The notes beneath the pieces were generated by a model. That model had not been told where the DNA came from. It did no database searches and was given only the letters and a program-made list of their open reading frames with translations. A program made the translations under genes and the position numbers. A stretch of 64,000 nt of DNA from Streptomyces griseiscabiei. GTDB lineage: Bacteria; Actinomycetota; Actinomycetes; Streptomycetales; Streptomycetaceae. Each line of letters begins with the position of its first letter. Position 1 is the stretch's first letter. This document shows, piece by piece, positions 52,511 to 62,314 of this stretch. The stretch is from NCBI RefSeq assembly GCF_020010925.1, contig NZ_JAGJBZ010000001.1:2232001-2296000 (forward strand), given 5' to 3'.

Positions 52511-53929
52511 TCAACTTACCTCGGGCACAGGCTCCTTCGACTCGCGCTTGGAGAGCACGGGCGCCTCCGCCTCCGCCTCCGCAGGAGCCACAGTGGGCTC
52601 GCCCTCCCTCTCGCCCTCTCCCTCTTCCTCCACGAACTGGATCTCCCCGTCGAGCATCTTCTTCGCCCGTCCGGTGTCCAGCGCGCCCTCCCACTTCGAC
52701 ACCACGAAGACGGCGACGCAGTTGCCGAGCAGATTGGTGGCGACGCGCATCGAGTCCATGATGCGGTCGACGCCGAGGAGGAGGGCGACCGCGCCGGCCG
52801 GGATGGCGCCGAGCGAGGCGGCGGTCGCCGACAGGGCCAGGAACGCCGAACCGGGAATACCCGCCATGCCCTTGCTGGTCAGCATGAGGACCAGGACGAC
52901 CGTGACCTGCTGACCGAGGCTCAGGTCCACACCCACGGCCTGCGCGATGAACAGCGTGCCGATCGAGAGGTAGATGGACGCGCCGTCGAGGTTGAAGGAG
53001 TACCCGGTGGGCAGCACCAGACCGACCGCGTCGTCTCGGGCGCCGGCCTGCCGCAGCTTCTGCATCATGCGCGGCATGACGCTCTCGCTGGAGGCGGTGC
53101 CCAGGGCGAGCAGCATCTCCGCCCGGGTGTAGCGGACGAACTTCCACAGACTCAGGCCCGTCATCAGCTTCAGCGCGACGCCCAGCAGCACGAGGAACGC
53201 GGCGGCGACGGCGTAACAGAGGATGATCAGCTTGGCGTAGGTCTTCATCACGCCGAGGCCGTACTCGCCGACCAGGTGGACCATCGCGCCGAACACGGCG
53301 AGCGGGGCCAGCTTCATGACGAACCCGACGATCGCGAAGATGACCTCCTGGGCCTGCTCGATGGCGGGCAGGATCTTCGGCACCTTGGTGTGACCGAGGT
53401 GCAGCAGCGCGGCGCCGGTGAGGCAGGCGAGCACGAGCACCTGCAGGAGCGCGTTCTCGGCGAACGCGCCGACCGCGCTCTGCGGGAGCGCGTTCAGGAT
53501 GAACTCACTCGTCGTCGGCAGCTCGCCGCCGGCGGTCTTCGCGTCGACCGCCGAGGTGTCGAGCTTCGAGGGGTCGACGTTCATGCCCGAGCCGGGGCCG
53601 AAGACGTTGGCGGCGACCAGACCGATGAGCAGTGCGGCCGTCGAGGCGATCTCGAACCAGATCAGGGCCTTGAGCCCGATCCGCCCGAAGGCCTTGAGAT
53701 TGCCGGCCTTGGCGATGCCGACGACGACCACACAGAACACCAGCGGTGAGATGACGGTCTTGATGAGGCGGATGAAACCGTCGCCGAGCGGCTGGAAGGT
53801 CGTGGCCGTGTCCGGCCACAACCTTCCGACGACGATTCCGAGCACAAGCGCGACTCCGACTTGTGCGAACAGTGAGGTACGCAGCATGCGTGCGACGCGT
53901 CGCGGCAGGGACGGTACGGACTGCGGCAC
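52511..53929 (-). CDS. dctA: DctA-type dicarboxylate:cation symporter
   Basis: This 472-aa protein has the DAACS family layout of eight helices and two re-entrant loops: LALGTASSESVMPRMMQKL (serine-rich hairpin), VLPTGYSFNLDGASIYLSIG and GMAGIPGSAFLALSATAASL with the substrate-binding residues, and DRIMDSMRVATNLLGNCVAV near the end. It imports C4-dicarboxylates with cations. The C-terminal tail is acidic (Glu/Gly/Ala-rich) and longer than usual. It starts at GTG 53929 with GGAGGAG upstream. The family is clear; glutamate as substrate instead of succinate cannot be excluded. Confidence 0.92.
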   Translation of the reverse strand: MPQSVPSLPRRVARMLRTSLFAQVGVALVLGIVVGRLWPDTATTFQPLGDGFIRLIKTVISPLVFCVVVVGIAKAGNLKAFGRIGLKALIWFEIASTAALLIGLVAANVFGPGSGMNVDPSKLDTSAVDAKTAGGELPTTSEFILNALPQSAVGAFAENALLQVLVLACLTGAALLHLGHTKVPKILPAIEQAQEVIFAIVGFVMKLAPLAVFGAMVHLVGEYGLGVMKTYAKLIILCYAVAAAFLVLLGVALKLMTGLSLWKFVRYTRAEMLLALGTASSESVMPRMMQKLRQAGARDDAVGLVLPTGYSFNLDGASIYLSIGTLFIAQAVGVDLSLGQQVTVVLVLMLTSKGMAGIPGSAFLALSATAASLGAIPAGAVALLLGVDRIMDSMRVATNLLGNCVAVFVVSKWEGALDTGRAKKMLDGEIQFVEEEGEGEREGEPTVAPAEAEAEAPVLSKRESKEPVPEVS

Positions 53930-54074
53930 GGGGCACTCCTCCGAAGGAACTTTCTGTCATGCGGAAAAGCACTTCCGCGTCGATCACTATCGGGGAGCAG
54001 TCGCTCGCAGGGAAGACCGTCGTGTTTCGTCGCGGTAAATCATCGAACAGACGTCACATCACACGCATTCGACG

Positions 54075-55757
54075 TCAACAGCCCAAGCGGTCCTCCGTCA
54101 GCACTCCCTGTACGGAGACCAGGGAGCGGTCGTAGCAGCCGCCCGATCCGCGGGTTCGGTAGCGCTCGCTCGTCGTGCCGACCGCGTGCCGCTGGTCACG
54201 CGGCACGTTCGCCGTGTACGTGGCGTCGCCCGTGTAGGTGTCGTCGAGCCGGGACCAGGCCGTGCGCCGTCCACCACGGGTCTCGCTGACCGTCGCCCGG
54301 TCGCCGAGCGTGAGCACGGTCCGCAGCCGGTCGCCCGCCCCCAGGGTCGTCGTCCCGTCCATCGTGTACGACCGCTGGACACGCGCCGTCCGGGTCGGAC
54401 CGCGCCCGGCCCGGACACTGACCGTCTCGTCGTCGCTCCACCGCGCGTCCAGCGCGTCGGGGTTCTCACCGTCCGACCAGGTGTGCGTGGAGGTGTGGGC
54501 GAGGCTCCGGCGGACGGTCGTGGTGACGCGGCCGTGCGAGGTGTCCACGTACCCGGCGACGGTCAGCGCATGGCCGCCCTCGGTGTCGAGCCGGTGTTCC
54601 GTACCGGGCGTGTACGTCGACGCGTTGGCGAGGTCGCCCGCCGCGGCCTTCGTGAGCGCGCCGGTGACGTGCGTGCTCTTCGCGTCCTGCCAGACGAGGA
54701 CGTTGACCGGGGCGCTCCAGCCCGACTGCCCCTCGGGCACCCCGACCACGGAGACCTCGACGCGGTGCGGGCGGCCGTCGTTGAGGAGGCCCGCGAAGGG
54801 GGTGAGGTCGTAGCGCAGGGGCGGGATGTCGAAGGCCCGGGGCCCGGGCACCACGTACCAGAGGAAGGGGTTGGACCAGCCGCCGGTCCAGACGTTGGGG
54901 AACGGCGCGGCGATTCCGGCCAGTCGGCCGTCCACCGAGATCTGCACCTCGCGGTACGGCCCCTCGTCCGCCTTGCAGGAGTACGGCGCCTCCTCGGGCA
55001 CCGTCAGATACCAGTACTCCTCGCAGCCGCCGCCGGACCCGGTCGCGTACACCTCGGCGATGACGCGTTCGCTGTTGCGCGGGGTGGTGAGGGTGGTGCC
55101 GTCCTGGAGGGTGAGGACGCGGTCGGGGACCCGGTCGGGGGCGGTCTTCCCCCTCCGCACGTCGGACCCGCCCGCGTAGAAGGTGAGCGTGACCTCGACG
55201 TCGAGGACACCGGTGTAGGTGTCGTCGACGACGTTGCCGATGAGCATCTCGACCGGCTGCGCGGTGCGCAGGGTGTCGCTGTACTGCGTGACGTCCTTCT
55301 CCACGGACCACTCGATGCCGTCGGGCGACGGCTGCGGGGTGGACGTCCGGAACACCTCCACGCCCCCGATGTGGAGATAACCGAGCCGGTCGAACTGACG
55401 GCCCTTCACCTTGCCGTCGAGCCGCAGGACGACCTTGCTCCACTCCCCTTTCCGCCCGCACTCCGCCGGTGGCGCGTAGGTCCCCCGGTACGGCGTGAAG
55501 TCCCTGAACTGCGCCTCGGCGACCGTCACTTCGCACGACCTGGTGTTCTCGGGTCTGCTGACGGGCGGGGCGGCGGTGATGGGGTCGTGCCAGTCGGTGC
55601 CGAACTCGGCGGGAGTGTCGCGCTGGCTGGGCGCATTGCTCTGGGTGGTGGTCTTGCTCTGAGCGGTGGTCTCGCTCTGGGCGGGGGTGGCTCCGAGGAG
55701 GGTGCTCGCCAGGAGGGCCGCTCCGGTGAGCATGGACATGATGATCCGGCTTCTCAT
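54075..55757 (-). CDS. Secreted PNGase-A-like amidase
   Basis: The product has 560 aa with an N-terminal signal peptide (residues 1-~28). The mature protein matches peptide-N4-(N-acetyl-beta-glucosaminyl)asparagine amidase A as known from plants and actinobacteria: FRDFTPYRGTYAPPAEC, FDRLGYLHIGGVEVFRTSTP, then GCEEYWYLTVPEEAP and FNVLVW-type beta segments. Such enzymes remove N-glycans from glycoproteins or glycopeptides. Several Cys residues suggest disulphides. There is a short QS/TT repeat after the signal peptide. The start ATG 55757 has a weak ribosome site. Confidence 0.85.
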   Translation of the reverse strand: MRSRIIMSMLTGAALLASTLLGATPAQSETTAQSKTTTQSNAPSQRDTPAEFGTDWHDPITAAPPVSRPENTRSCEVTVAEAQFRDFTPYRGTYAPPAECGRKGEWSKVVLRLDGKVKGRQFDRLGYLHIGGVEVFRTSTPQPSPDGIEWSVEKDVTQYSDTLRTAQPVEMLIGNVVDDTYTGVLDVEVTLTFYAGGSDVRRGKTAPDRVPDRVLTLQDGTTLTTPRNSERVIAEVYATGSGGGCEEYWYLTVPEEAPYSCKADEGPYREVQISVDGRLAGIAAPFPNVWTGGWSNPFLWYVVPGPRAFDIPPLRYDLTPFAGLLNDGRPHRVEVSVVGVPEGQSGWSAPVNVLVWQDAKSTHVTGALTKAAAGDLANASTYTPGTEHRLDTEGGHALTVAGYVDTSHGRVTTTVRRSLAHTSTHTWSDGENPDALDARWSDDETVSVRAGRGPTRTARVQRSYTMDGTTTLGAGDRLRTVLTLGDRATVSETRGGRRTAWSRLDDTYTGDATYTANVPRDQRHAVGTTSERYRTRGSGGCYDRSLVSVQGVLTEDRLGC

Positions 55758-55828
55758 GGCCGGAGTTCTACGGGGAGTCGGCGCCCCGCCGCAATGAGAT
55801 CTCCGGCCACAACCAGGCACATCCGTAC

Positions 55829-55933
55829 CGGACGTCTCAGGATCGGATGTCTCAGGATCGGATGTCTCAGGATCGGATGTCTCAGGATCGGGCGCCCCAG
55901 CACCGGACGCCTCAGGACCGGACGCCTCAGGCC
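55829..55933. repeat. 15-bp tandem array touching a stop codon
   Basis: Seven copies of a 15-bp unit lie head to tail. Three are exactly CGGATGTCTCAGGAT (55844-55888); one to the left and three to the right have diverged (for example CGGACGCCTCAGGAC). The right-most copy contains the stop codon of the L,D-transpeptidase-like gene, and the array occupies much of the gap to the PNGase-A-like gene. Confidence 0.85.
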
Positions 55934-56721
55934 TTCAACTCCGCCTTGTCCCCCATCACGATCACCGGCTGCTTCGCCGGGTCGAGGGTGCGCAGCAGGT
56001 ACTCCATACCGGACTTGGACAGGCTGACACAGGCCGAGGTGCCGCTGCCGTGGTCCATGTGCAGCCAGATGCTGCCGCCCTTCGACTGCCCTTCGGGACG
56101 CGTCGGGTCGATCGGCGAGGTGCCCTTGACGCGGTTGTAGTCGATGGCGATCACGTAGTCGAAGTCGTGCCAGTGCGACTTGGCCCAGTAGTGCGGCGCC
56201 TGGAATGACGCCGAGCTGCTGTACGGCAGCTTGGACCCCGGATCGGCGAGGACACCGCCCGCGTCGCTGAGCGTGAACACACCGACGGGGCTGCGCTTGT
56301 CGCCCTCCCGGTGGTCGGTGGTCCAGCCCTTCTTGCCGTTGTGCCCCTCCCAGCTGCGGGTCTTCTTCCAGGCCGAACCGCTCTTCGTGTAGAGGACCAC
56401 CGTGGCGTCGGCGTCGTCCTTCCCCTCGCCGTAGACGGCCACCACCTGGCGCGACGCGGCGGGGATCCGCTTCTGAAGACGATCGCCGACATCCGGGATG
56501 CGGGTCGGATCCACGCTCCCCGCCCCGGCGCGGTCGGCTTTCCCCCCGGCCTTCGTGGCCTTCGTGGCGGCCTCGCCGCCGCTCGCGTCGCCCGAACCGC
56601 CGCACGCCGCCAGGGACATCACCAGCGCACCGCAGACCATCGCCGCGAGTCCGACACGCACCTCGCCTCTCGTCCGGCGCGTGCCGCTCATGCCGCTCAT
56701 GCCACTGGTTCGTCCCCGCAT
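55927..56721 (-). CDS. L,D-transpeptidase-like (YkuD) lipoprotein
   Basis: This 264-aa protein, from ATG 56721 with AGGCGGG just upstream, has a lipoprotein signal (ALVMSLAAC, Cys near residue 33) and a Gly/Ala/Lys linker. The YkuD catalytic domain follows, ending in [19 protein letters not shown] with H224 and nucleophile C231. L,D-transpeptidases crosslink peptidoglycan or attach proteins to it; the motif here is a shorter variant of the usual HGT...SxGC. Earlier ATGs (56748, 56763) are alternative starts. Its stop codon falls in a 15-bp tandem array. Confidence 0.83.
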   Translation of the reverse strand: MRGRTSGMSGMSGTRRTRGEVRVGLAAMVCGALVMSLAACGGSGDASGGEAATKATKAGGKADRAGAGSVDPTRIPDVGDRLQKRIPAASRQVVAVYGEGKDDADATVVLYTKSGSAWKKTRSWEGHNGKKGWTTDHREGDKRSPVGVFTLSDAGGVLADPGSKLPYSSSASFQAPHYWAKSHWHDFDYVIAIDYNRVKGTSPIDPTRPEGQSKGGSIWLHMDHGSGTSACVSLSKSGMEYLLRTLDPAKQPVIVMGDKAELKA

Positions 56722-56954
56722 CGTCCCGCCTATTCGCATGCCGTCCATCGTCGCACCGCGCACCGGAGGCGGGCGCCCGCCGTCCCGCCCACCGGGCCAC
56801 CCACCGGTGGTCCAGGCCGAAACTTTGCCCGGCGCCGGAAAACCGTTTGCCTCCGACCACGCCGCGACGCGAACCTTTCACGGCTGGCCGTCGGCCTTGG
56901 CCGCCCCATTTCTCCCCACTTCTCCCCCACCCTGACACGAGCCTCTGGGACGTC

Positions 56955-58802
56955 ATGCAGATTCAAGACCTTCCGTATCAAGACCCGGGTGTGCCGGACG
57001 CACGCTCGGGCCCACGATTCCTGTGGTGGCTCGGCCGGAATCAGCTCGGCGGACAGTTCAAGGCGCTGGCCTGGGGGTTGCTGCACTTCACCTCCGTGGC
57101 CGGGCTGCCGTTCTGCGTCGGTTTCGCCATCCAGGCCGTGGTGGACCGCTCCGGCTCACGGCTCGCCCTCGCGGGCGTGCTGCTGGTGCTGTGCGGGTTC
57201 ACCATCGCGCTCGGCGACACCTTCCTGCACCGCACCGCGGTCACCAACTGGATCACGGCCGCCGCGCGCGTCCAGCAACTGCTGGCCCGCAGGACGGCCC
57301 AACTGGGCTCGGCGCTGACCCGCCGGGTCGCGGCCGGTGAGGTCGTCGCGGTCTCCACGGGCGACGTCGAGAAGATCGGCTGGTTCGTCGAGGCCGTCTC
57401 CCGCTTCACCGCCGCCGCCCTGACCGTGGTGCTGGTCTGTGTCGGCCTGGTCGTCTACCAGCCCGCGCTCGGCATCGTCGTCGCCGTCGGCGTCCCGGTC
57501 CTCGCCCTGGCCGTCCTGCCGCTGCTGCCCCGCGCCACCCGCCGGGCCGACCACCAGCGTGAGAAGGCGGGCCGCGCCACCGAACTGGCCTCCGACACCG
57601 TCGCGGGTCTGCGCGTCCTGCGCGGCATCGGCGGCGAGGACCTCTTCCTGGACCGCTACCGCCGGGCGTCCCAGGAGGTCCGCCACGCCGCCGTCCGCAG
57701 CGCCCGTATGTGGGCCCTGATCTCCGGCATCCAGGTCCTGCTGCCCGGACTGCTGATGATCACGGTCGTCTGGCACGGCGTGGGTCTCGCCCGCGAGGGC
57801 CGGATCACGGTCGGTGAACTGGTGACCGTGTACAGCGCGGTCATGCTGCTGGCGTATCCGCTCAGGCACTTCGAGGAGATCGCGATGGCGTACTCCTTCT
57901 CCCGTCCGTCCGCCAAGCGGGCCGCCCGGGTGCTGTCGCTGGAGCGGGCCACGGACATCGGCGGCTCCCGCGAGGCCGCCGTGCCCACCGGAGACCTGTA
58001 CGACCCCGCGACCGGGCTGCTCGCGCCCGCCGGCTGTCTCACCGCCGTGGTGTGCGGCGACCCGGACGCGGCCGGACGGCTGGCGGAACGGCTGGGCGGC
58101 CACGCCCCGGAGGAGGGCACCTCCGTGCTCCTCGACGGCGTACCGCTCGACGAACTGCCCCTCGGCTCCGCACGCGCCGCCGTCCTCGTCCAGGACAAGG
58201 ACCCGGTGCTGCTCTCCGGCACCCTGCGCGAACTCCTCGACGTCCCCGCCTCGGGCGCGGTCACCGCCGAGGAGGCACTGACCGCCGCCCAGTGCGGTGA
58301 CGTGCTGGAAGCCCTGGTCCAGGGGTCGCTGGAGGCCGAGGACGCGATGGAGGCACGGATCACCGAACGCGGCCGGTCCCTGTCCGGCGGCCAGCGCCAG
58401 CGGCTCGCACTGGCCCGCTCCCTCGTCACGGACCCGGGCGTCCTGGTCCTGGACGAGCCGACCTCCGCCGTCGACTCCCACACCGAGGCCCGGGTCGCCG
58501 CCGGCATCCGGTCGCTCCGCGCGGGCCGTTCGACGGTCGTCCTCACCTCCTCGCCCCTCCTCCTCGACCTCGCCGAACGCGTCGTTCTGGTGCACGACGG
58601 CGAGGTCGCGGCGGTCGGCCTGCACCGCGACCTGGTGCACAAGGACCCCCGGTACCGGGCCGTCGTCACCCGCGAGACCGACGAGGAGACCGACCCGGCC
58701 GGAAGGCCGCACGCAGCCGCCGCGACCGGCGGGCTGTCACTCCGAAAACCCACCCTCAGCGATGTGCTGGACGAACTGGAAGAGATCGAGGAGACCGCAT
58801 GA
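56955..58802 (+). CDS. ABC exporter subunit with degenerate Walker A
   Basis: The product has 615 aa. Six transmembrane helices (residues ~30-320) precede an ATPase domain. At residues 368-376 the Walker A reads GDPDAAGRL instead of GxxGxGKST, so the nucleotide-binding lysine is missing (position 374 is Gly). The signature [15 protein letters not shown] and Walker [13 protein letters not shown] are intact. It overlaps the next gene by 4 nt (ATGA). With that partner it forms a heterodimeric exporter in which only one of the two ATP sites is complete. Confidence 0.92.
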   Translation: MQIQDLPYQDPGVPDARSGPRFLWWLGRNQLGGQFKALAWGLLHFTSVAGLPFCVGFAIQAVVDRSGSRLALAGVLLVLCGFTIALGDTFLHRTAVTNWITAAARVQQLLARRTAQLGSALTRRVAAGEVVAVSTGDVEKIGWFVEAVSRFTAAALTVVLVCVGLVVYQPALGIVVAVGVPVLALAVLPLLPRATRRADHQREKAGRATELASDTVAGLRVLRGIGGEDLFLDRYRRASQEVRHAAVRSARMWALISGIQVLLPGLLMITVVWHGVGLAREGRITVGELVTVYSAVMLLAYPLRHFEEIAMAYSFSRPSAKRAARVLSLERATDIGGSREAAVPTGDLYDPATGLLAPAGCLTAVVCGDPDAAGRLAERLGGHAPEEGTSVLLDGVPLDELPLGSARAAVLVQDKDPVLLSGTLRELLDVPASGAVTAEEALTAAQCGDVLEALVQGSLEAEDAMEARITERGRSLSGGQRQRLALARSLVTDPGVLVLDEPTSAVDSHTEARVAAGIRSLRAGRSTVVLTSSPLLLDLAERVVLVHDGEVAAVGLHRDLVHKDPRYRAVVTRETDEETDPAGRPHAAAATGGLSLRKPTLSDVLDELEEIEETA

Positions 58803-60580
58803 TCGGCGTGGCGCCACCGGCCTACGACCCGGCCGCACCGACGACGGCGAACACCCTGCCCGTCGGCGCCCCGGCGACCGTCCGCGCCTATGTGGCCGAG
58901 TTGTTCCGCCGGCACCGGCGGGCCTTCGTCCTGCTCATCACCGTCAACACCATCGCCGTGGTGGCCTCGATGGCGGGCCCCTACCTGCTCGGCGCCCTCG
59001 TCGAACGCCTCTCCGACGGGGCCCGCGACCTCCATCTGGAGCTCACCGCGACCGTGTTCGTCGTCGCCCTCGTCGTCCAGGCGGTCTTCGTCCGGGAGGT
59101 GCGGCTGCGCGGGGCCATGCTCGGTGAGCGGATGCTGGCCGACCTCCGGGAGGACTTCCTCGTCCGGTCCGTCGGCCTGCCACCGGGCGTGCTGGAACGC
59201 GCCGGCACGGGTGACCTGCTGTCCCGCATCACCACGGACATCGACCGGCTCGCCAACGCCATGCGCGAGGCGGTGCCCCAGCTCGCCATCGGCGTGGTGT
59301 GGGTGGCCCTGCTCCTCGGCGGCCTCGCCGTGACCGCGCCCCCGCTCGCCCTCGCCGTGCTGCTGGCCCTGCCGCTGCTGGTGGCCGGCTGCCGCTGGTA
59401 CTTCAAGCGCGCCCCCTCCGCCTACCGCTCGGAGTCCGCCGGATACGCCGCCGTCGCCGCCGTGCTCGCGGAGACCGTGGACGCCGGCCGCACCGTCGAG
59501 GCCCACCGCCTGGGCACCCGCCGCATCGAGCTGTCCGACCAGCGGATCCGCGAGTGGACCGCATGGGAGCGGTACACCCTGTGGCTGCGGTCGGTGCTCT
59601 TCCCGGTCCTCAACTTCACCCACGCCACGGTCCTCGGCTCGGTCCTGGTCATCGGCGGGGTGTTCGTCCTCCAGGGCCGGCTCGGGCTCGGCCAGCTGAC
59701 CACGGGCGCGCTCATCGCCCAGATGCTCGTCGACCCGATCAACCTGATCCTGCGCTGGTACGACGAGCTGCAGGTCGCCGAGGTGTCGCTGGCCCGCCTC
59801 GTCGGCGTCCGGGACATCGAGCCGGACGCCGGCGACCCGGAGGTGACCCCCGAGGGTCGCCATGTCCACGCCGATGAGGTGCGCTTCGGGTACCGCGAGG
59901 GCGTCGACGTGCTGCGCAAGGTGTCCCTGGAGGTCGCGCCCGGCACCCGGCTCGCACTGGTCGGCCCGTCCGGCGCCGGCAAGTCGACCCTGGGCCGGCT
60001 CCTCGCCGGGATCTACGCGCCCCGCGACGGCCGGATCACCCTCGGTGGCGCCGAACTGTCCCGGATGCCCGCCGAGGACGTCCGCTCCCATGTGGCGCTG
60101 GTCAACCAGGAACACCATGTGTTCGTCGGCTCCCTGCGCGACAACCTGCTCCTCGCCCGCACGAGTGCCCAGGACGCCGAGCTGTGGGCGGCGCTGGGCG
60201 CGGTCGACGCCGATGTCTGGGCGCGGGCGCTGGACGAGGGGCTGGACACCGAGGTCGGCTCCGGCGGCCTCGCGCTCACCCCGGCGCAGGCCCAGCAGAT
60301 CGCGCTGGCCCGGCTGGTCCTCGCCGACCCGCACACGCTGGTCCTGGACGAGGCGACCTCCCTCCTCGACCCGCGCGCGGCCCGCCATCTGGAACGCTCC
60401 CTCGCCCGTGTCCTCGACGGCCGCACCGTCGTCGCCATCGCCCACCGGCTGCACACCGCCCACGACGCCGACGTCATCGCCGTCGTCGAGAAAGGCCGCA
60501 TCAGCGAACTGGGCAGCCACGACGATCTCGTCGAGGCGGACGGGGCGTACGCGGCCCTGTGGAGGTCCTGGCACGGCTGA
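58799..60580 (+). CDS. ABC exporter subunit with degenerate signature motif
   Basis: The product has 593 aa. Six transmembrane helices, then an ATPase domain with an intact Walker A ([12 protein letters not shown]395) and Walker B ([12 protein letters not shown]). The signature is degenerate: [14 protein letters not shown] at residues 493-506 instead of LSGGQ. Its Walker A plus the partner's intact signature make one complete ATP site, while the partner's broken Walker A plus this broken signature make one degenerate site. This is the arrangement of known heterodimeric exporters. The substrate is unknown. Confidence 0.92.
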   Translation: MIGVAPPAYDPAAPTTANTLPVGAPATVRAYVAELFRRHRRAFVLLITVNTIAVVASMAGPYLLGALVERLSDGARDLHLELTATVFVVALVVQAVFVREVRLRGAMLGERMLADLREDFLVRSVGLPPGVLERAGTGDLLSRITTDIDRLANAMREAVPQLAIGVVWVALLLGGLAVTAPPLALAVLLALPLLVAGCRWYFKRAPSAYRSESAGYAAVAAVLAETVDAGRTVEAHRLGTRRIELSDQRIREWTAWERYTLWLRSVLFPVLNFTHATVLGSVLVIGGVFVLQGRLGLGQLTTGALIAQMLVDPINLILRWYDELQVAEVSLARLVGVRDIEPDAGDPEVTPEGRHVHADEVRFGYREGVDVLRKVSLEVAPGTRLALVGPSGAGKSTLGRLLAGIYAPRDGRITLGGAELSRMPAEDVRSHVALVNQEHHVFVGSLRDNLLLARTSAQDAELWAALGAVDADVWARALDEGLDTEVGSGGLALTPAQAQQIALARLVLADPHTLVLDEATSLLDPRAARHLERSLARVLDGRTVVAIAHRLHTAHDADVIAVVEKGRISELGSHDDLVEADGAYAALWRSWHG

Positions 60581-60688
60581 CCGTGAAGGGGCGCCCTCCG
60601 GCCCGCGCCCGGCGGCCCTTGGACCTCTGCCGTTGCGCGGTGCCGAACGCGAGTGGAAGGCTGGTGGTGGGCACTGATTCGGGGGACG

Positions 60689-60712
60689 CCCGTGAACCGC
60701 CCGGTTCACGGG
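60689..60712. promoter_or_regulatory. Perfect 11-2-11 palindrome
   Basis: CCCGTGAACCG, two C residues, then CGGTTCACGGG: an exact inverted repeat in the gap between the ABC exporter gene and the DUF5709 gene, 81 nt ahead of the latter. It could be an operator for the DUF5709 gene or a terminator of the exporter transcript. No U-tract follows. Confidence 0.55.
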
Positions 60713-60793
60713 GTTCGGGCCGTCGCCCAGCGGCCCGCGCGTCCACCGTCGCCGAGCGGTGGCACCGGGCCCGTCCCACCACTGGAGGTACCC

Positions 60794-61258
60794 GTGGACA
60801 CAGTCGGCGGCTGGGGAGACGACGTCTACCAGCCAGACGGATCCGAGATCCAGGACGACGCGGGGCTGCTGGACGCCGAGGACACCCTGATCACCGACGG
60901 CGTGGCCGACCCCCTCGACCGGGGCTGGTCCCCGCCGGAGCGTCCCTGGGCGGTGGAGCACTCCGGGGTGACCGCCGCCGAGCGGTTGCGCGGCGAGACC
61001 CTGGATCAGCGCCTCGCCGAGGAGCTTCCGGACATCGCCTACCCCGACGGGGACGGCATCGGCGACTCCCCGGACAGCGACGGAGAACCCCTGGACAACG
61101 AGGTGGGCGATCTCCGCTCCGGCCGTCTCGTCGCCCCCGACGAGGGTGCGCACGAGGACGAGGAGAGCGGGCTCATCGCCACCGACGTGGGCATCGACGG
61201 GGCCGCCGCCTCCGCCGAGGAGGCGGCCATGCACATCGTGGACGAGGGCTCCCCGTAG
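60794..61258 (+). CDS. DUF5709-type acidic protein (intact)
   Basis: This 154-aa acidic protein starts at a GTG with TGGAGG 7 nt upstream. It has the same layout as the frameshifted gene at 22847-23344: PLDRGWSPPERPWAVEHSG, GDGIGDSPDSDGEPLDNE and a C-terminal GLIATDVGIDGAA followed by EEAAMHIVDEG. There are no transmembrane segments or catalytic motifs. Function unknown; the composition suggests a soluble, perhaps desiccation- or stress-related protein, which is conjecture. Confidence 0.85.
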   Translation: MDTVGGWGDDVYQPDGSEIQDDAGLLDAEDTLITDGVADPLDRGWSPPERPWAVEHSGVTAAERLRGETLDQRLAEELPDIAYPDGDGIGDSPDSDGEPLDNEVGDLRSGRLVAPDEGAHEDEESGLIATDVGIDGAAASAEEAAMHIVDEGSP

Positions 61259-61353
61259 GGCAGGCCCCGTCCTGAGGGCCTCAGCCGGTACCGGGGCCGC
61301 GAGCCGGGCCAGGGCCGGACGACCGCCACCGAGGCGGCGGTGCCCGCGGCGCG

Positions 61354-62148
61354 TCAGATGACGTTCAGCGCCGCCGCCGCGCCCACTCCCCCGAGCACCA
61401 TGAACACCGGCATCAGCACCCGCAGCTCCACCCAGCTGCCGGCCCGGAACCGCATCACCTTCGGCGGGCCCAGCGGGTACCAGCGCTTGCGCCCGATCGG
61501 TATCGGCCACAGGATCGGGCAGCCCGACACGGTCAGCGAGTCCCCGATGTCGTGCACCAGCGCGCCGAGCACGATCGGCAGACCGAGCCACAGATACTCC
61601 TGGCCCGGCTGGGTGAACAGCCAGTCCGCGCCGTTGCCCGGCTTGTCCAGCACCCCCGCGAGGATCCAGGCACTGGTCGCCGCCAGCAGCCACACCAGTA
61701 CATCGCTGCTGGAGCCCCGGGCCGCCCGCCACAGCAGTCCTTCGATGGCCAGCACCAGGTGCACGAAGAGGATGGCGAGCACCGCCCAGCGGCCCCCCGT
61801 GATGGCGATGGCGGAGGCGCCGGCCCCGAGCAGGGCCGCCCACAGCCAGGTGTGGGTGAGCGTGCGATGCCCGCCCGAGCGGCGCGGGTCGCCCTGCTTC
61901 TTCGTCGCCTTGTAGACGGCGTACGAGAGCTTGTCGACGATCTCGCAGACCCAGCGCGACAGCGGACCGAAGGAGCGCGAGATCGTGGCCGCCTTGTGGT
62001 CCAGGTCGGGGGCGAGCGCCGCGCCCGCGCAGATCAGCGCGCCGACCAGGAGGACCGGCCAGGGCATCGTGTGCCCGGCGGCGGCCGCCGCCGCCCCTAC
62101 TCCGAGCCAGGCCGCGGCTCCCGACAGTGAGTGTGCTGGTCCCATCAT
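61354..62148 (-). CDS. Membrane metal-dependent hydrolase-like protein
   Basis: This 264-aa protein resembles the YdjM/LexA-regulated membrane hydrolase group: GPAHSLSGAAAWL, PDLDHKAATISRSFGPLSRW and GGHRTLTHTWLWAALL carry the conserved His/Asp residues, with four to five transmembrane helices. The tail is KVMRFRAGSWVELRVLMPVF. Two adjacent ATGs (62148, 62145) are possible starts, and the frame is open further upstream. Role unknown; related proteins are membrane phospholipid- or metal-linked hydrolases. Confidence 0.83.
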   Translation of the reverse strand: MMGPAHSLSGAAAWLGVGAAAAAAGHTMPWPVLLVGALICAGAALAPDLDHKAATISRSFGPLSRWVCEIVDKLSYAVYKATKKQGDPRRSGGHRTLTHTWLWAALLGAGASAIAITGGRWAVLAILFVHLVLAIEGLLWRAARGSSSDVLVWLLAATSAWILAGVLDKPGNGADWLFTQPGQEYLWLGLPIVLGALVHDIGDSLTVSGCPILWPIPIGRKRWYPLGPPKVMRFRAGSWVELRVLMPVFMVLGGVGAAAALNVI

Positions 62149-62314
62149 GGCCGTGCCCCGTCCCATTCCGTTCGTGCCGCTGTCCAGGTGCCTTGTGCCG
62201 CTGTCCAGTTGTCCAGGTGCGCTGACGTTCCGTCGGCGCCACAGCGTAGCGTTCGCGATCTTCGGTCCGGCAGCCGATTCCCCCATCGGGTGCGCGGGCA
62301 GGCAAGATGGGGGC

